Part shown: positions 35,741 through 47,049 of the stretch, in pieces
How the letters are laid out: each line of letters opens with the position of its first letter
Numbering within the stretch: the stretch's first letter is position 1
Origin: Ischnura elegans
Lineage: Eukaryota > Arthropoda > Insecta > Odonata > Coenagrionidae
Assembly: GCF_921293095.1 (NCBI RefSeq)
Contig: NC_060259.1
Location: forward strand, 42,141,812-42,205,811
Reading direction: 5' to 3'
Length of the DNA: 64,000 nucleotides
Program-made: the position numbers and the translations under genes
Notes under the pieces: model-generated
Database searches by the model: none
Told to the model about the DNA's origin: nothing
Seen by the model: only the letters and a program-made list of their open reading frames with translations

Positions 35741-35992
35741 CACTTTTTCATTAAATTTATTTCGAGCTTAACAGATGTACCTTCTATCCCACCATTTGCC
35801 TCCCCATCACAACTCTAAATCACTTCTCCTCTAAGAAGGACCCGCAAAATTTCGCCCCACATAAGACAAATCCACAGAGACCTTATACCCAATCTCTCAG
35901 TCCTCATATGCCTTCCTCCTAGCATGGCCACATTCAACGTGGCCGAAATACCGAGCAGCACCGTCAAGTGTGCCAGGGATGTAGATAAGGGA

Positions 35993-36377
35993 TATTGGGA
36001 CGAAAACTACGGGAATACCAAGCACTCAAATTTGGGAAATTGTGGCGCCTCACCACAATGAGGAATATTTAAAGCGTTTAAGCGGTTTGTCACCCGCCGT
36101 TCCGAGCTATCGCAGCAATTCCTATCCATCATCTACTCTGTGTAAAATAAGCAAGACACCAGAGTTTGAGAAGCACTATCATCGAGACGAAAATACCAAT
36201 TTCAACGCGATAATAACTATAAGGGAGCCTGTTCATCTCTACGTTTTACGTGCTTGAAATTCTCACCTCCTTGGCATTTCCCGAGCTTATTTTCTCAGAA
36301 AAGTACCAGTTTTTTTCGCGAAAAATAAAGTTTCCCAAATTTGAACATTTGGTATTGCCGTAGTTTTCGCCCCAAAA
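35993..36377. mobile_element. Unclassified element with 47-bp terminal inverted repeats
   Basis: 35993-36039 is the inverted complement of 36331-36377 in about 40 of 47 positions (shared core GACGAAAACTACGG / CCGTAGTTTTCGCC, and CAAATTTGGGAAA). The 385-bp unit has no transposase. No unambiguous target duplication was seen, so the superfamily is unknown; the size fits a MITE or a foldback element. Confidence 0.65.
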
Positions 36378-36719
36378 ACTTGCGATCTTGATGAAAGATA
36401 CCCAAATGTAAAAGTAACCATTTGCTGAAAACAACTTATAGACACCCTTATAACAGTACTCGTAATTCCTTTATTGATTTTAATTTCACATTTATTTGAA
36501 TATTAAAAATTCATGGGGCCTCTTGGGATATACTTACTTAACTTCACCACAGATTCATCTATTTTTCAATTGAAAAGTTCCCCCAAATATAAAATATACA
36601 TACGCTAATGAAGTGCTCCAATCAAGGACCCTGGATATTGTTCGCTACACGATGAAACCGATCCGTGATGTTGCTAAAACACCTTACTTAAAATGATTCA
36701 CAATGGAATTCTGGATATT

Positions 36720-37090
36720 ATAAGCCCGGCCCTGAAGGGGAATCGAAAACTCACAGCTCCCCTCGCCACCGCCCATGGACCCTCGGTTAACGTAGGAGGG
36801 ACGCACGCTCAGCAGCTGCGGCGTTCTCCCCGCATCCATAGAATCGCGAGCCTTGATTGGATGGGGCGACACGCGTGGGGAGGGGAAGCCGCACGAGTCC
36901 GGAAGATGAGGGGGGGGGGCATGGTTGAGGCGCCCCCACGAGAGGAGTGCGCCGGGATGGGTTTCCGATTTTCTCGCTCACATCACGGCATTGAAAAGAA
37001 GGGGAGGGCATCGAAAACCACACCCCCGAAATGAGCAAAATAAAGATGACAGGAAATACTGCAGTCGGAATTAGTTTTATGAATCATTTA
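36720..37090. repeat. GC-rich repeat unit, copy 2
   Basis: A CpG-rich block (36760-37020, with a run of nine or more G near 36910) whose right flank, ACCCCCGAAATGAGCAAAAT followed by TGCAGTCGGAATTAGTTTTATG, matches the flank of the 8.3-9.0-kb block. Frames are open on both strands without domains. The shared flank argues for a repeat family rather than two promoters. Confidence 0.4.
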
Positions 37091-38228
37091 CGAGGGCATG
37101 GCTGCCACAAAGAATGATCTTCCTTCATATGAATTACTGTAATTACTCGTACATATTTAAATGTAAAATACTCGCGAAATCCGGGAAAAATTGTGTATTC
37201 CTTTACCCCAGTATGCATTTAAAAACGCAAATCGGAAGAGAAACAGTTATCATACAAACGTACAGTAACCAACAGAGTACGAATTAAAATTGCATGAAAT
37301 TTTAAATTCGCAATTACCACTTATTTTTACTACCACTGGTTGTCGAGGAAATTTGGTAAGTTGATTTCAGAGAGAATAAGATTGATTTTTCCGCTACAAT
37401 CATAATTGTCAGGCAAATGCGAGGAATAAAGAAAAATGGATTGAACGAATGAGAATATTTATTTAGGTATCCATCAAATGAAAAATTCGAACCCTTTAAC
37501 TTGAGTGACAGTGCTTTCAAATACGAAATATAAAACCGTGCTCATTTACCATTTTGAGTTTTTCTGAATGAATAGTGAGATTTAGTAGAGAAGAGCTATT
37601 TCCGAAATTGCGAGTACTAACTCTGCCATCGTCATCAAAGCATTTCCTTCATCGCTATCAAAGAAATAAATTCCTTCCAGATTAGTGAGATTTTTCCATT
37701 CGGACGCCTAGATGCTGGCCCTACCATCGTTATTAAAACTTCCTTTTTAGGGAACTACGGCAGAGAAAAGCCATTGAAGTGTTGGAATTCAGGAATCTCA
37801 CAAGGCTATAATTTCGATATAAAATCTATCCAAAATATAGTCGTATCCCGACTATTGCTATGGTCCTTTCTCTTATGCGCAGTAGTTCTCTCGAGATCAC
37901 GACAATATCCAACTCCCTAATTCTTAGAGGTATAAAATGGTCTCAGAGAGAAATCAATCTTCTTCTCTGAAGTACAATTCGAGCCAGCATCATCAACAGT
38001 TACGATGTGCCAGCTTGGATAACACGTAATTCATACTATGTTTTTAAATCATACACTATTAATAACAAAAATACTGCCAACTCTCTTTGCATGGTTTTAA
38101 GTTTCACTGTTGATGTTATATTATAGCCAATTATGGTATATTTTAAAGACAGATATTTTAAGATATTAAGTCTATTGTTAATAAGTTCAACAGATTCAGG
38201 CTTCAATTGGTGGAAGTTAGACATATTT
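37091..38228. other. No gene seen
   Basis: AT-rich non-coding sequence with no bounded repeat. Confidence 0.4.
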
Positions 38229-38299
38229 AAATAAATAAAAGATCGTAGCACTTTTCCACAAGAATGTGTGTGGAAAAGTGCTACGATCCTTATTTATTT
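38229..38299. repeat. Strong hairpin, about 31-bp arms, 8-nt loop
   Basis: 38241-38260 (GATCGTAGCACTTTTCCACA) is an exact inverted copy of 38269-38288. Pairing continues outward through AAATAAATA/TATTTATTT with one indel. The direct repeat TCTATTGTTAAT flanks the region (38171-38182 and 38303-38314). It could be a foldback insertion, a template-switch product or an RNA hairpin. Confidence 0.75.
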
Positions 38300-38433
38300 G
38301 AATCTATTGTTAATGGAAAAATTATGCTTTTTCATACTTCAGAGGCATATTAAACAGAAGTGGAATAATAATGGAGGCACAAAAAACACTGCCTTTGACG
38401 GGTATTAGTACTACAAATTGAGGTCTAACATTT

Positions 38434-38468
38434 TTTATGCCAACATGACTATGTCATGTTGGCATAAA
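38434..38468. repeat. Perfect 16-bp inverted repeat with 3-nt spacer
   Basis: TTTATGCCAACATGAC, then TAT, then the exact reverse complement. It lies only 135 bp from the larger hairpin at 38229-38299. Confidence 0.75.
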
Positions 38469-38869
38469 GAAATGACAAGTCAAAAACCTGCGATTAAAAA
38501 AATGGGAAACAATATTAATTACTATTTCGTACAAAAGCTAGGAAATTACCTCAAAACGAAAAAGTTAAACATGTTTCCTCCATTATCTTCCAAAACAAAG
38601 TTATTTTGAAACCTACCCGTTTTCTTCCCTAGAACGGCCACTTTTGATGCTATTTCAAATGGCTGTAACTTATGAAATTTTTACTAGAAAATTCTACACA
38701 TTTTGAGCGAAAATTTTCTAAACCACTATTAGAGCTCTGAACACAATTTTTTTAAAAGAAATAACCATGGTGGTGAACTCACACTTATCATAGGAGCTGG
38801 CATCAATTAGAATGTAAGCGCTCAAAATTTTTTCATACGTTTCCATTTCACGAAAAAGCCGAATATTTT

Positions 38870-39225
38870 GTGTCAGCCGGACTCCGATTGACCATAAGAT
38901 GCCGAGATGAGAAGGGACAACTGGCAGTGAACGGGAGAGGGTGGGTTGGGAAGGGGAAGAGTGACGCGGATGGGCTGCGTCCTATATCCACGCGAGTTAA
39001 GGGTTCTGGATTCTTGGAAGAGACATCCGTCCACGGACTACAGTTTCTTCCCCTAGTGAAGTTGGAGGGAGACGCAAGGTCGCTTGAGATGAAACGGAGA
39101 TCAGACGACGGCGAGGCAATGGGTGGCCACTAGGAAAGACGCAGTTTAGGAGGATGGATTGCAACATTTTAGATTGAGGGTATCGAGGGAGGTGACCGAT
39201 AAATATCAACTAGATCGCAGCAGCA
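38870..39225. other. GC-richer patch, no domain
   Basis: Purine-rich and GC-richer than its surroundings, with an 87-codon frame of no recognised family. Part of it (TGAGGGTATCGAGGGAGGTGACCG near 39175-39200) faintly recalls the SINE tails but does not align convincingly. For length, read that quoted piece as two adjacent blocks. Confidence 0.25.
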
Positions 39226-39227
39226 AA

Positions 39228-39440
39228 AGCAGACGCCAAACTTGAACCCCAAATCAATATTTTTATGGGAAATAGAAAAAGTTAGCAAATTGAATATTTA
39301 CAAGTACATTTCATTAAAATCCTGAAACTTCTACCCCGTCGTGTACATAAAATTCAATTGAAATAATATTTCCAATGGAAGTTAACAGCAAACAAACCTG
39401 TCGTCGTACTCAGCCAATCAGACCCATAATCACGTAATCT
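39228..39440 (+). repeat. Dispersed repeat R3, copy 1
   Basis: Aligns collinearly with 57940-58160 and 62945-63150. All begin AANNTNNAACCTCAATATC-like, then ATTATGGAAAATAGAAAAAG-like, then a pyrimidine-rich stretch with CTTCT near the middle, TTCAATTCAATGAAA-like text, and CCAATNNAANTAGACA-like text. No coding or tRNA boxes are visible. Copies are perhaps 60-70% alike. Superfamily unknown. Confidence 0.45.
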
Positions 39441-39471
39441 CCAACTAAGCCATTTCAATCCATGTGAATTA

Positions 39472-40746
39472 GGGATGACTAGGAAGGACTGGGGCACATT
39501 TTGGAATAAAATTTTTGGTGAAAATATTAGCGGCTCAAATAAAAATTTTTGCGTTCCTTGGTTGCCTTGACCCTTCTAATTTCCATAGAAAATTCCTCGA
39601 GAAATTAGAATGGGTGAGTACTGTGGAATTAAGCATTTTCTGAACATGTGACATTTGTCCCAGTCCTCCCTAATTCCAGGAGAAATGGGACGGTAAAGTG
39701 GGAGGAATGGGACACAAATTTATACGTGCAAAAATGGTAAGAAAAAATAAATGATTAATACAAAATACGTAAATAATCGATATTGTAGTTATATATGATA
39801 ATATTTATACGATTTACGATCAGTAGTAAATGTAAAAAAGGATATCACTCTTTCAGTGTCTTTAAACAAAATTGGAGTATTCAGTTTCAGAACAATATTT
39901 TTTTTCTCTATGAGACTAATGTCTTCTTTTTGAGGGAGGAAAATTAAATAAAATGGCTCCCCTTTTTCGCATGAATTTTGCATTATATCCATCATCATAC
40001 TCATTACAAAAAACCTTTCCCTGTGTAGTACAAAAGAGGAAAACCATTCCACACATCAGATTACTTTGAAAAATTACACTGTCCTTGTCCTCGGAAGCAA
40101 ATGCTTTCATTTCATGTCTTGATAATGCAGATTTTGATGATTTCTTTACTCTTGCTACCTCTCTCACACTTTTGGCTTCATCACAAACCATCTTCACAGC
40201 TTCCAGAATGGTTCAATTTGGCACTGGTACTATGTCTGGATTTTTTCACTATTACTTATTAGGCATAATTACCTAATACTAAAAATTAAAATGCCTTATA
40301 AAATAAAACTTAAAAAATAATAGTGATTGGAAGGAGTTGGACACTGTCCCATTACTCCCACATATCTGATGTCCCAGACCTCCCTAAAGGGCCATTTTGT
40401 ATTTCACATGTATTATTAGGTATTAAAAACAACTAAATGTTATTAAAATCGTCAGTTATAAACCAAACGAACATGCATTTTCATAAGTCCTTCCAGCGAG
40501 AGAAAGTCATAATTAAAATAATAGAGATTTAAAGTTATAGCTAAAGCATCCCATGAAAATTTCCAAAATTGGTGTGAAAACCAATATCCTCTTTTTAACT
40601 AACAACGTGAGACAGGAAGCATTTTAGGAGGAAATGCAGCTATTCTCATGCATGTGAGAAAAGCAAGAGCTAAAAAACTTAAATCAAGAGAGAGAAATTT
40701 GAACTGTCTCTTACCTCCCACTGTCCCATTCCTCCTTTGTTTCCCC
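39472..40746 (-). mobile_element. pogo-like DNA transposon, internal deletion derivative (1275 bp)
   Basis: The ends are imperfect inverted repeats: GGGATGACTAGGAAGGACTG from 39472, and, read inward on the other strand from 40746, GGGGAAACAAAGGAGGAATG, about 17 of 26 positions matching. TA flanks both (39470-39471 and 40747-40748), the target duplication of the Tc1/mariner-pogo superfamily. GGGACA/TGTCCC motifs recur at 39650-39720, near 40350, and at 40710-40730, probably transposase-binding repeats. Inside are fused N- and C-terminal pieces of a transposase on the minus strand, with the catalytic middle gone, so it is a non-autonomous copy. Confidence 0.75.
39790..40266 (-). pseudogene. pogo-like transposase remnant: N-terminal HTH joined to C-terminal tail
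   Basis: From an ATG at plus 40264-40266 the frame gives MPNK, three stops, then ILEAVKMVCDEAKSVREVAR, a Pipsqueak/CENP-B-type helix-turn-helix as at the N-terminus of pogo transposases (normally followed by a second HTH and a DDE domain of about 350 residues). Here, after SKSALSRH and a short linker, the text jumps to EYDDGYNAKFMRKRG and, one frame over, KEDISLIEKKNIVLKLNTP, the C-terminal tail pattern of insect pogo-like transposases. The DDE core is missing. Stops and a frameshift show decay after the deletion arose. Confidence 0.75.
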
Positions 40747-40748
40747 TA

Positions 40749-43720
40749 CTCTAAAATTGATCTTGAACATGTATTTTCAAGTAAGCGCTGTCCATAAAGA
40801 CTCATATGGTCACAGGAAAGCACAGAGATACTTCGTATGTTTCAGCAAAGAGGCAATTGGTCCCAACATCAATCTGGACAATAGTCGTTCAACTGACTAT
40901 ATAAACACGTGAGAAGTACATTGATGACATGATTTGTAGCGCTTTTATGTTGCAACTGACAATTTGCTTTTTACTGTATTTAGTCTTTCCTTGTTCGCAG
41001 CAAACAGTCAACAACACATGGAAATCATTAATGAATTTTTGTGTTTCGGAGAAAGAGTTGGAAGAATTAATGCTTCCGAGTGAAGTTCTCAGTGTCTTCA
41101 TTTTCAAAACACGAGATTCGGACGGTTCTGCTGACGTGGTAAATGACTAATGCATGTATTGGTATTTTTTGTCGCTAAATTCGCGCTATCCGTCCTGTAT
41201 TTAAGTTTTATTTAATGAGCCGCAAAAAAAAGTAAAAAGAAAATGACGTTTAAAGAAGGCACGGTACGGCCATAGAAGAAAGTACTTCCTCCGAAACCTT
41301 AAGATGAAACATACAAGAGGTTACATAAATATTGTACTTCCATCTAAATATCGCTAGTAAAACCGAATTGCTCCCTTAAAGCCTATTACGTAATTCCTTC
41401 CAGATGAAACAGTTTTTTTCCATCGAACCACCCTGTAGATTACCAATCAATAACCTTTTTAGCCAAAAAATGTACTATGTAGTCTTAAATTTAATATTTT
41501 GGTGCATGTGTTCGATACCCCGACGATAAAGACAGTTTAAAGTTAAAATTTCGTTCTTCAAGAAAATGAAAGGCTCTATGTACATTCCTTGAGAAAACTG
41601 CTGCAACGTAAGCTGCTAATTTTCCATTTTTAAATGTATTTTCGATTGAACTTGCTTTCTTGCCGAGAGGCAGAAATGCTGGTTTTTGTAAGAGGCCAAC
41701 CCAAACGCAGGAAATTTTCTTCCACAGATATATTCAGCTTTTTTTGACAATATGAGTATAATTTCTTAATTACACAAAAGTTTAATAAATAACCATAAGT
41801 TAAGAAGATGTTCCGCTTCATGTCGCGATGCTGCGAACACATCACCACTACTACTAGTTAGGGCACACCACTCAACGGCTCGATAATGGCCCTATCTCTA
41901 TTTCAATGACACTGACGAAGTTACTCCCGAAAGACGGCTCCTGTTTACGGGACAAATTTTAATTGCCATCACAGGACAAATCATCAATTATCACATACCG
42001 GTACCTTAAGCTTCTCATCTATACACTAAAAAGTGGACCAAGACTGTAAAAGAAATTATTGGGCATTTTAAAACCCTTATGGCCATATATACTGAATTAA
42101 ATAAGACTTCTTTACTATAGCATTCTTTTTTTCAGAGGCTCACCAAAATAGCTCGGACTTCTATCCACTTACTCTTTCAAAAGAGTTATAAATTCCAATA
42201 ACGTGAAAATAAGACTTAAATTTCGATTCGAGCGGAAACAAACGGAGACAACGGAAGTTTCCTTTGAAAAGCATTTTCAAACGAAAGTATTAAGATATCA
42301 AACAGATTTACTGGATATTCATGGGAGTCGGCGGCGTCGGGGATTAATGGCGCTGCGGCCAGCTTCGAGCACTGAGCCAATCAGGGCCGACGAGTAGCAA
42401 TTAAGTTAAGAGAAGGTGCATAAATGAGTAAAATGAGAAACTTCATTTGGGTAAAATCATCGAGGCTCCTTACTCTCCGTATACGAGACGAGAACCTCTT
42501 CCCTTCAAAACATAATATGTTGTTTCGATTAAGCATTTTTTTTAAGTTTCTTGCAATTCTTAATACTTACCGTTTTTTAATCAGGGGGCAAACCCACATT
42601 CAAATGCCTCCAAAAATTAATATAAAAGAAATAAATTAATACTGAAGGCTCGAGCAAAATTTGGCACGAAACGCAGAATTTTTACTTGTCTGCTCAAAAC
42701 AACTTATGGAATCTGTGTGCGCATATATCTGATTCGCTCACCACACGGGATTGACGATGAGATAGCAAGGAATACTGGGTACATACTGAAAACACCTGAA
42801 AGTGGCAGAATTTTCCCTATGAACTCTGCCGCCACCGTGGCCATCTCCGGAGGCTCTTTAAGCGCAAAATGAAGCCGGTGACTGCTAATGAAGCTGCATG
42901 CAGAAAATATGGAAACAATTTGACCTAATAAGGCACTGGACACGAACAGTGAGAAAAGAGTAAAAAAAAACAACAAAATAAATAGGTGAACACGTTTCCA
43001 CACGTTTCGCCGTCCATTTCTACCATCATCATTAAAACTTTGCAGTCTCTGTCGCATAAAATAATTTAAAATAAACCTTCACGTTTCGTTATGCTAATGC
43101 GCTCCCAGATGAATGGACAAACAATGTATGTGCGTACGTATAAATTAAGGTACCAAGGTCGGCGTGCTAGAACTGATCCATCATACACTAAAAATGACTT
43201 TCAAGTTTCCACTTTCATGAAACACTAAAATCTTGAAACATAATTTTGATATGCTGAATCATTTTCTCGAAAATGATAAAATGTATCGAAATTAGAACAC
43301 ATTACATTATTTTATAAAAGTTGAAAATTGAAAATAATCCCGCATGACTGTGATCTTGAAGACCAAATTGAAGAATTAAAACCAAAACCGACTATTGACT
43401 AAGGCCGAAACCCAAAAGTTTTCTATTCAAACCTCTAAAATAAGATAATAGAAGAAGGTAAAATCAGATTATATAACACAGAACAGCAGTCATAAATATG
43501 CAGAGTTACGGTTTAAATTAGTTCGAGAGTCTGAGGATGTGTGTACAGTTTAACTTCTTCGCGCACGCGCAAATATATTCAGTGACTCACATCGATTACA
43601 TTAAGATCTACTGAGGAAAATATCACATTGAATTAAATGAAATAATTGACTTCGAGAGACTGAAAGAATAAACAATATGCTAATACGGAACGGAGTATTT
43701 TTCCTCAGCAGCTTTATAAA
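40749..43720. other. No gene seen; GC-richer spot near 42330-42390
   Basis: AT-rich. The spot at 42330-42390 includes GGCGGCGTCGGGG and GAGCCAATCAGGG (a CCAAT box) but has no exon structure. A 117-codon minus frame at 42704-43057 is hydrophobic near its middle and has no family I recognise; stops and low complexity flank it. Confidence 0.35.
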
Positions 43721-43722
43721 CA

Positions 43723-43799
43723 TCTCGACCGGTTTCAGCGTCTTTGCGCCACAGGAATCTCCTCCGGAAAATCACGATCATACATTGAAACCGATCTAG
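43723..43799 (-). ncRNA. Hammerhead-like retroelement hairpin (degenerate)
   Basis: Minus strand: CTAGATCGGTTTCA (plus 43786-43799) pairs with TGAAACCGGTCGAG (plus 43723-43736) in 12 of 14 positions, plus one G-U. Between them lies CCTGTGGCGCAAAGACGC immediately before TGAAACC. Here CTGTG occupies the place of CTGATGA, and GGCG/ACGC could form stem II. It shares GAAACCGG with the motif at 14.85 kb. The core box is mutated, so activity is unlikely. Confidence 0.35.
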
Positions 43800-45919
43800 T
43801 TGGATTTATAATATGCGTGCCCACATGAATATTTTTAAACACAAAAAGTCACGCAGCAATACTGTCACGGCTGAATATATCGCTAAATGTAGGAAATTAA
43901 TTATTCACACCATTTCCTATGGACAGTGAAAACTAAAAATGAATCACATAAGCAGCTCATAAGGAACGTAAATCTAAGTGCTGCGGTCGATGCGGTGGAG
44001 CTACTCCATTATGTGATTGATGAACAAGACATTTTCCATTTGACATCTGTCTTATTGAAACCATAGTTTGGCTTGAAAATGTACTATAACGGTCATAAAT
44101 AGCCTTCAAGAAAGCCAATATCAAGAGCAAATTTGCCATTTAATTCACTGCCAGTCCCAAAAGATTCTATAGCGAAGAAGACATCACTTTCTCACGTCCG
44201 TATTTATTTATTTTGCTCGCGAAGAATTACTTGTTTAAAACTTGCGCTATCATTTTTCTTCAAAGTATACACAGCGGACGTTTTTCAATATTTTTCTGTA
44301 TCACAAAAATACATCAGAGAAATAATGAAGAAATTGTTTCAAATCGGGAAGGGAAAAGTTGACAAGCCTCTTCTTCATACACTCCGAAAATTTCAATATG
44401 ATAGAGTTAATTGTAAACGAGTAATTTAACGCTAAAAAAAGACAAGTTGCGCGGGGATTATGTATCCCATTAGTTACCATCCGGAAGGATTCCCGGAAAA
44501 GAAATCCTGATAATGAACCTTTACCGGATTAGTATTTATTCCAGCGGGACTAAAAATTGCAAAAATGACTGACCAACATGCGCCCTGACGATTAATTCAA
44601 ACTTCTGCACATGTTTCTAATGAATTCTCGTGAACTTGCGAACGGCTTCCTTCACAAAACAACTTTCAAGTTTGGCTCTAAATGCGGAAGGAAATGGGTT
44701 AAAAATATATGATTGTTTTGAAGGATGAGCTACGGTATGACATCTAGTAACCCCTCCGAGTATCTCTACAAGTAGTGTAGGGAATGGGCACAAGATAGCA
44801 TTTCTAGAACACTAAAACTTCGTGCACGCGCCATCATTGAATGAGGAAAATTAACGCTATCCCCATTCATTTAAATGACATACCTTTGTTTCCGACAGGT
44901 AATATTCCTCTATTCATATCCACGATTACAACCGCGACTATATCTCACGCTAGGAGACTTTAGACGGAAAACAAGCTTCTATAGAAAAGAGGGAGCGAAC
45001 AAAGAGCATCAGGAAAGGAATCTTCTAGGTTTGTAAGCAATGAAAACGCATTCAGAAGAAAAGATTGTTACAAGTTTCAATGAAAACAGAGGATCCGCCA
45101 CTTTGATATTTAGTCACATGCTGGCGAATTCAAAGATAACAGAGGTAAACAGACTACGAATTCGCGGTCAGTCCTCCGACGCATTAACATTTATTCACTT
45201 TTACTTTTAATTATGATAAGTTACGAGGACTGTAAATTAATTAGTAGTGACTATCTCCACCATAAATACGGTGAAAAAAGGTTTGATGAACGCCCTATAA
45301 TAAACATCGATATTTTTGATAATGTTTACGGTAGCGATAACAATTAATTTCATCACAAGATTTTGACACGCTTTTACAGCTATTTTCTCAGAAAGACGCA
45401 TTCACAATAAAATCCTGTGGATAGGAGTAGCTGTCAAAGGCGCAGGGAGACAAAATTTAAAGAAAGAGGTTTAGCTATACCAAAATTTCTCAATTTAATC
45501 TCTTCAATCAGCATGGGTAGGATGATCTCATGAGAAATTACTGTTAACCTTCCCAAATGGCTGCGATCAAAAGTAAAAATAAATAAAAGTAAAGCATGAG
45601 GTGCCCGTGGAATGTTTTACAACTCACCATGAGGCATGTTAATTTAAAAAATTATCCCATTCAACATATCCGCGATCTAACAGTATCCAAACAGCTATTT
45701 TCTACATACTTTCTCAAGAAAATGGCTACCATGACACAAATAAACCAACTGGGAAAAACAAAGAAGGTCAACTAGCCTACGGTTCGGAATATGCGCACAT
45801 TGTTCGCTGATGATACTCTTGGAAACTAACTTAAACTGGCGTCCACACTAACAATTTATTCCCGAAAAATTTTCAACAATACGACGTTATTATCAAACAG
45901 GTCACACAGCCTTTAAGGT
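43800..45919. other. No gene seen
   Basis: AT-rich. A 98-codon plus frame at 44133-44429 has no recognisable domain. Confidence 0.4.
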
Positions 45920-46081
45920 TTGGTATTTGGAGGAGCCGACCGACCAGCCCACATGGAGGGTGCTGAAAGTGCCCTCCTCAAAGCCCGCGAGCATTTTCTG
46001 AATTCGCCATCGCCGAGATTTGAACCCGGATCCGCAGGGAGGAAAGCCAACACTCTAACCATCACACTGCCTCGATCCCCA
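45920..46081 (-). mobile_element. tRNA-derived SINE, short form
   Basis: Minus strand: A box TGGTTAGAGTG (plus 46052-46062), B box GGTTCAAATCTCGGC (about 46011-46025), then after a 90-bp body the tail GGTCGGTCGGCTCCTCCAAA at about plus 45928-45947. The tRNA head is well preserved, and the tail is shared with 34.88 and 35.45 kb. It lacks the GTTAAGCC core, so it is a deleted or alternative subfamily. Confidence 0.7.
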
Positions 46082-46209
46082 CAGCCTTGAAAGTTAAGTT
46101 ACATTTGCCGGGTAATGCATAAAAAATAATACTGGAGGATTCAAGCTGGAAACTGATTCGTTACCACGTTAAAATTTACTTTTAATTAATACATGAAATG
46201 AATGCGGAA

Positions 46210-46640
46210 AGAGAATTCTCATATTTTATTCCGTGGTTCCCAAATGCAGAGCCACAAACGTGAAACACTATTCCTGGTCCATCCGAATGCAATCTAAAAC
46301 AGCCGACACAAGGTCCCTCAAAAGCGGAGATCGACCGGGCCCCACGGTGGCGGCTCATCCAGAGAAGCGAAACAGCCGTCGACGGACGCACTGGCCCGCA
46401 TTCTGGAGAGCGATCGCCGCGCTCCCAGCGGCTCGATCGATAAAGACGCCTCCCGTGGCGGGACGCATGGCGGCCGATGCGAGCACACCGAGTGAAAGCG
46501 GCCGGGGACACTTTCTCGGCCGACCCACTCCAAACAGCAAGCCTCCGGCCGAGCGAAAACAACACGCGACGATCCCACGGCAAAGGCGGAGACGACTGTG
46601 TGGACAGATATCGGACATAAACCACGCTACGATGTTGGTG
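46210..46640. other. GC-rich patch with open frames on several strands
   Basis: CpG-rich, with overlapping frames of 86-157 codons on both strands. The simultaneous openness on opposite strands is a compositional effect. No domain or convincing splice sites. The text CCACGCTACGATG occurs at 46622-46634 and again at 46788-46800, either side of the hairpin at 46.68 kb. Confidence 0.3.
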
Positions 46641-46679
46641 CGGAGGCTTCCACGGTGTTGCGTTTTCAATGAAAGCCCC

Positions 46680-46773
46680 TTCTTGGGTTTACCACCGTGT
46701 TCGTAGTTCCTGATGGCAACAGTTTCGAAAATGTTGTCATTAAAAACAACAAGCACGGTGGGAAACCCTAGAA
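46680..46773. repeat. 94-bp foldback hairpin, 42-nt arms
   Basis: 46680-46721 is the inverted complement of 46732-46773 at 33 of 42 positions, with a 10-nt loop. The best-paired block is CCACCGTG/CACGGTGG with flanking GGGTTT/AAACCC. Pairing stops abruptly at both outer ends. It may be a palindromic MITE or an RNA hairpin such as a miRNA precursor; several mismatches would be G-U pairs in RNA. No target duplication is clear. Confidence 0.6.
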
Positions 46774-47049
46774 AATGCTGTCATTCACCACGCTACGATG
46801 CATCGCGTTGGTTGGTTTGTTAGCTCTTGGCCCCTTAAATGGGAACAAATACTTTTATCCTAAAAAAATAATCAAGTCACATCCACAGTTTAAGAAATTT
46901 TTGATTAAATTTATTACACACATTTACAAGACAATGCCATCTTATGATATAAAAAAGTTATAATTGTGGTTCTGTCATGTTTGGCAATACGGGCGGGCCC
47001 GCAAAAGGGGGGGGGCGCCCCTTGCGCCCCCATCTGTATCCGCAACTGC

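Noticed and set aside
42704..43057. 117-codon minus-strand frame with a hydrophobic middle
   Set aside because: No family match by eye, no splice or promoter context, and its length is close to background for the window.
46182..46756. Frames of 86-157 codons on both strands
   Set aside because: Simultaneous openness on opposite strands and no domain indicate GC composition rather than a gene.
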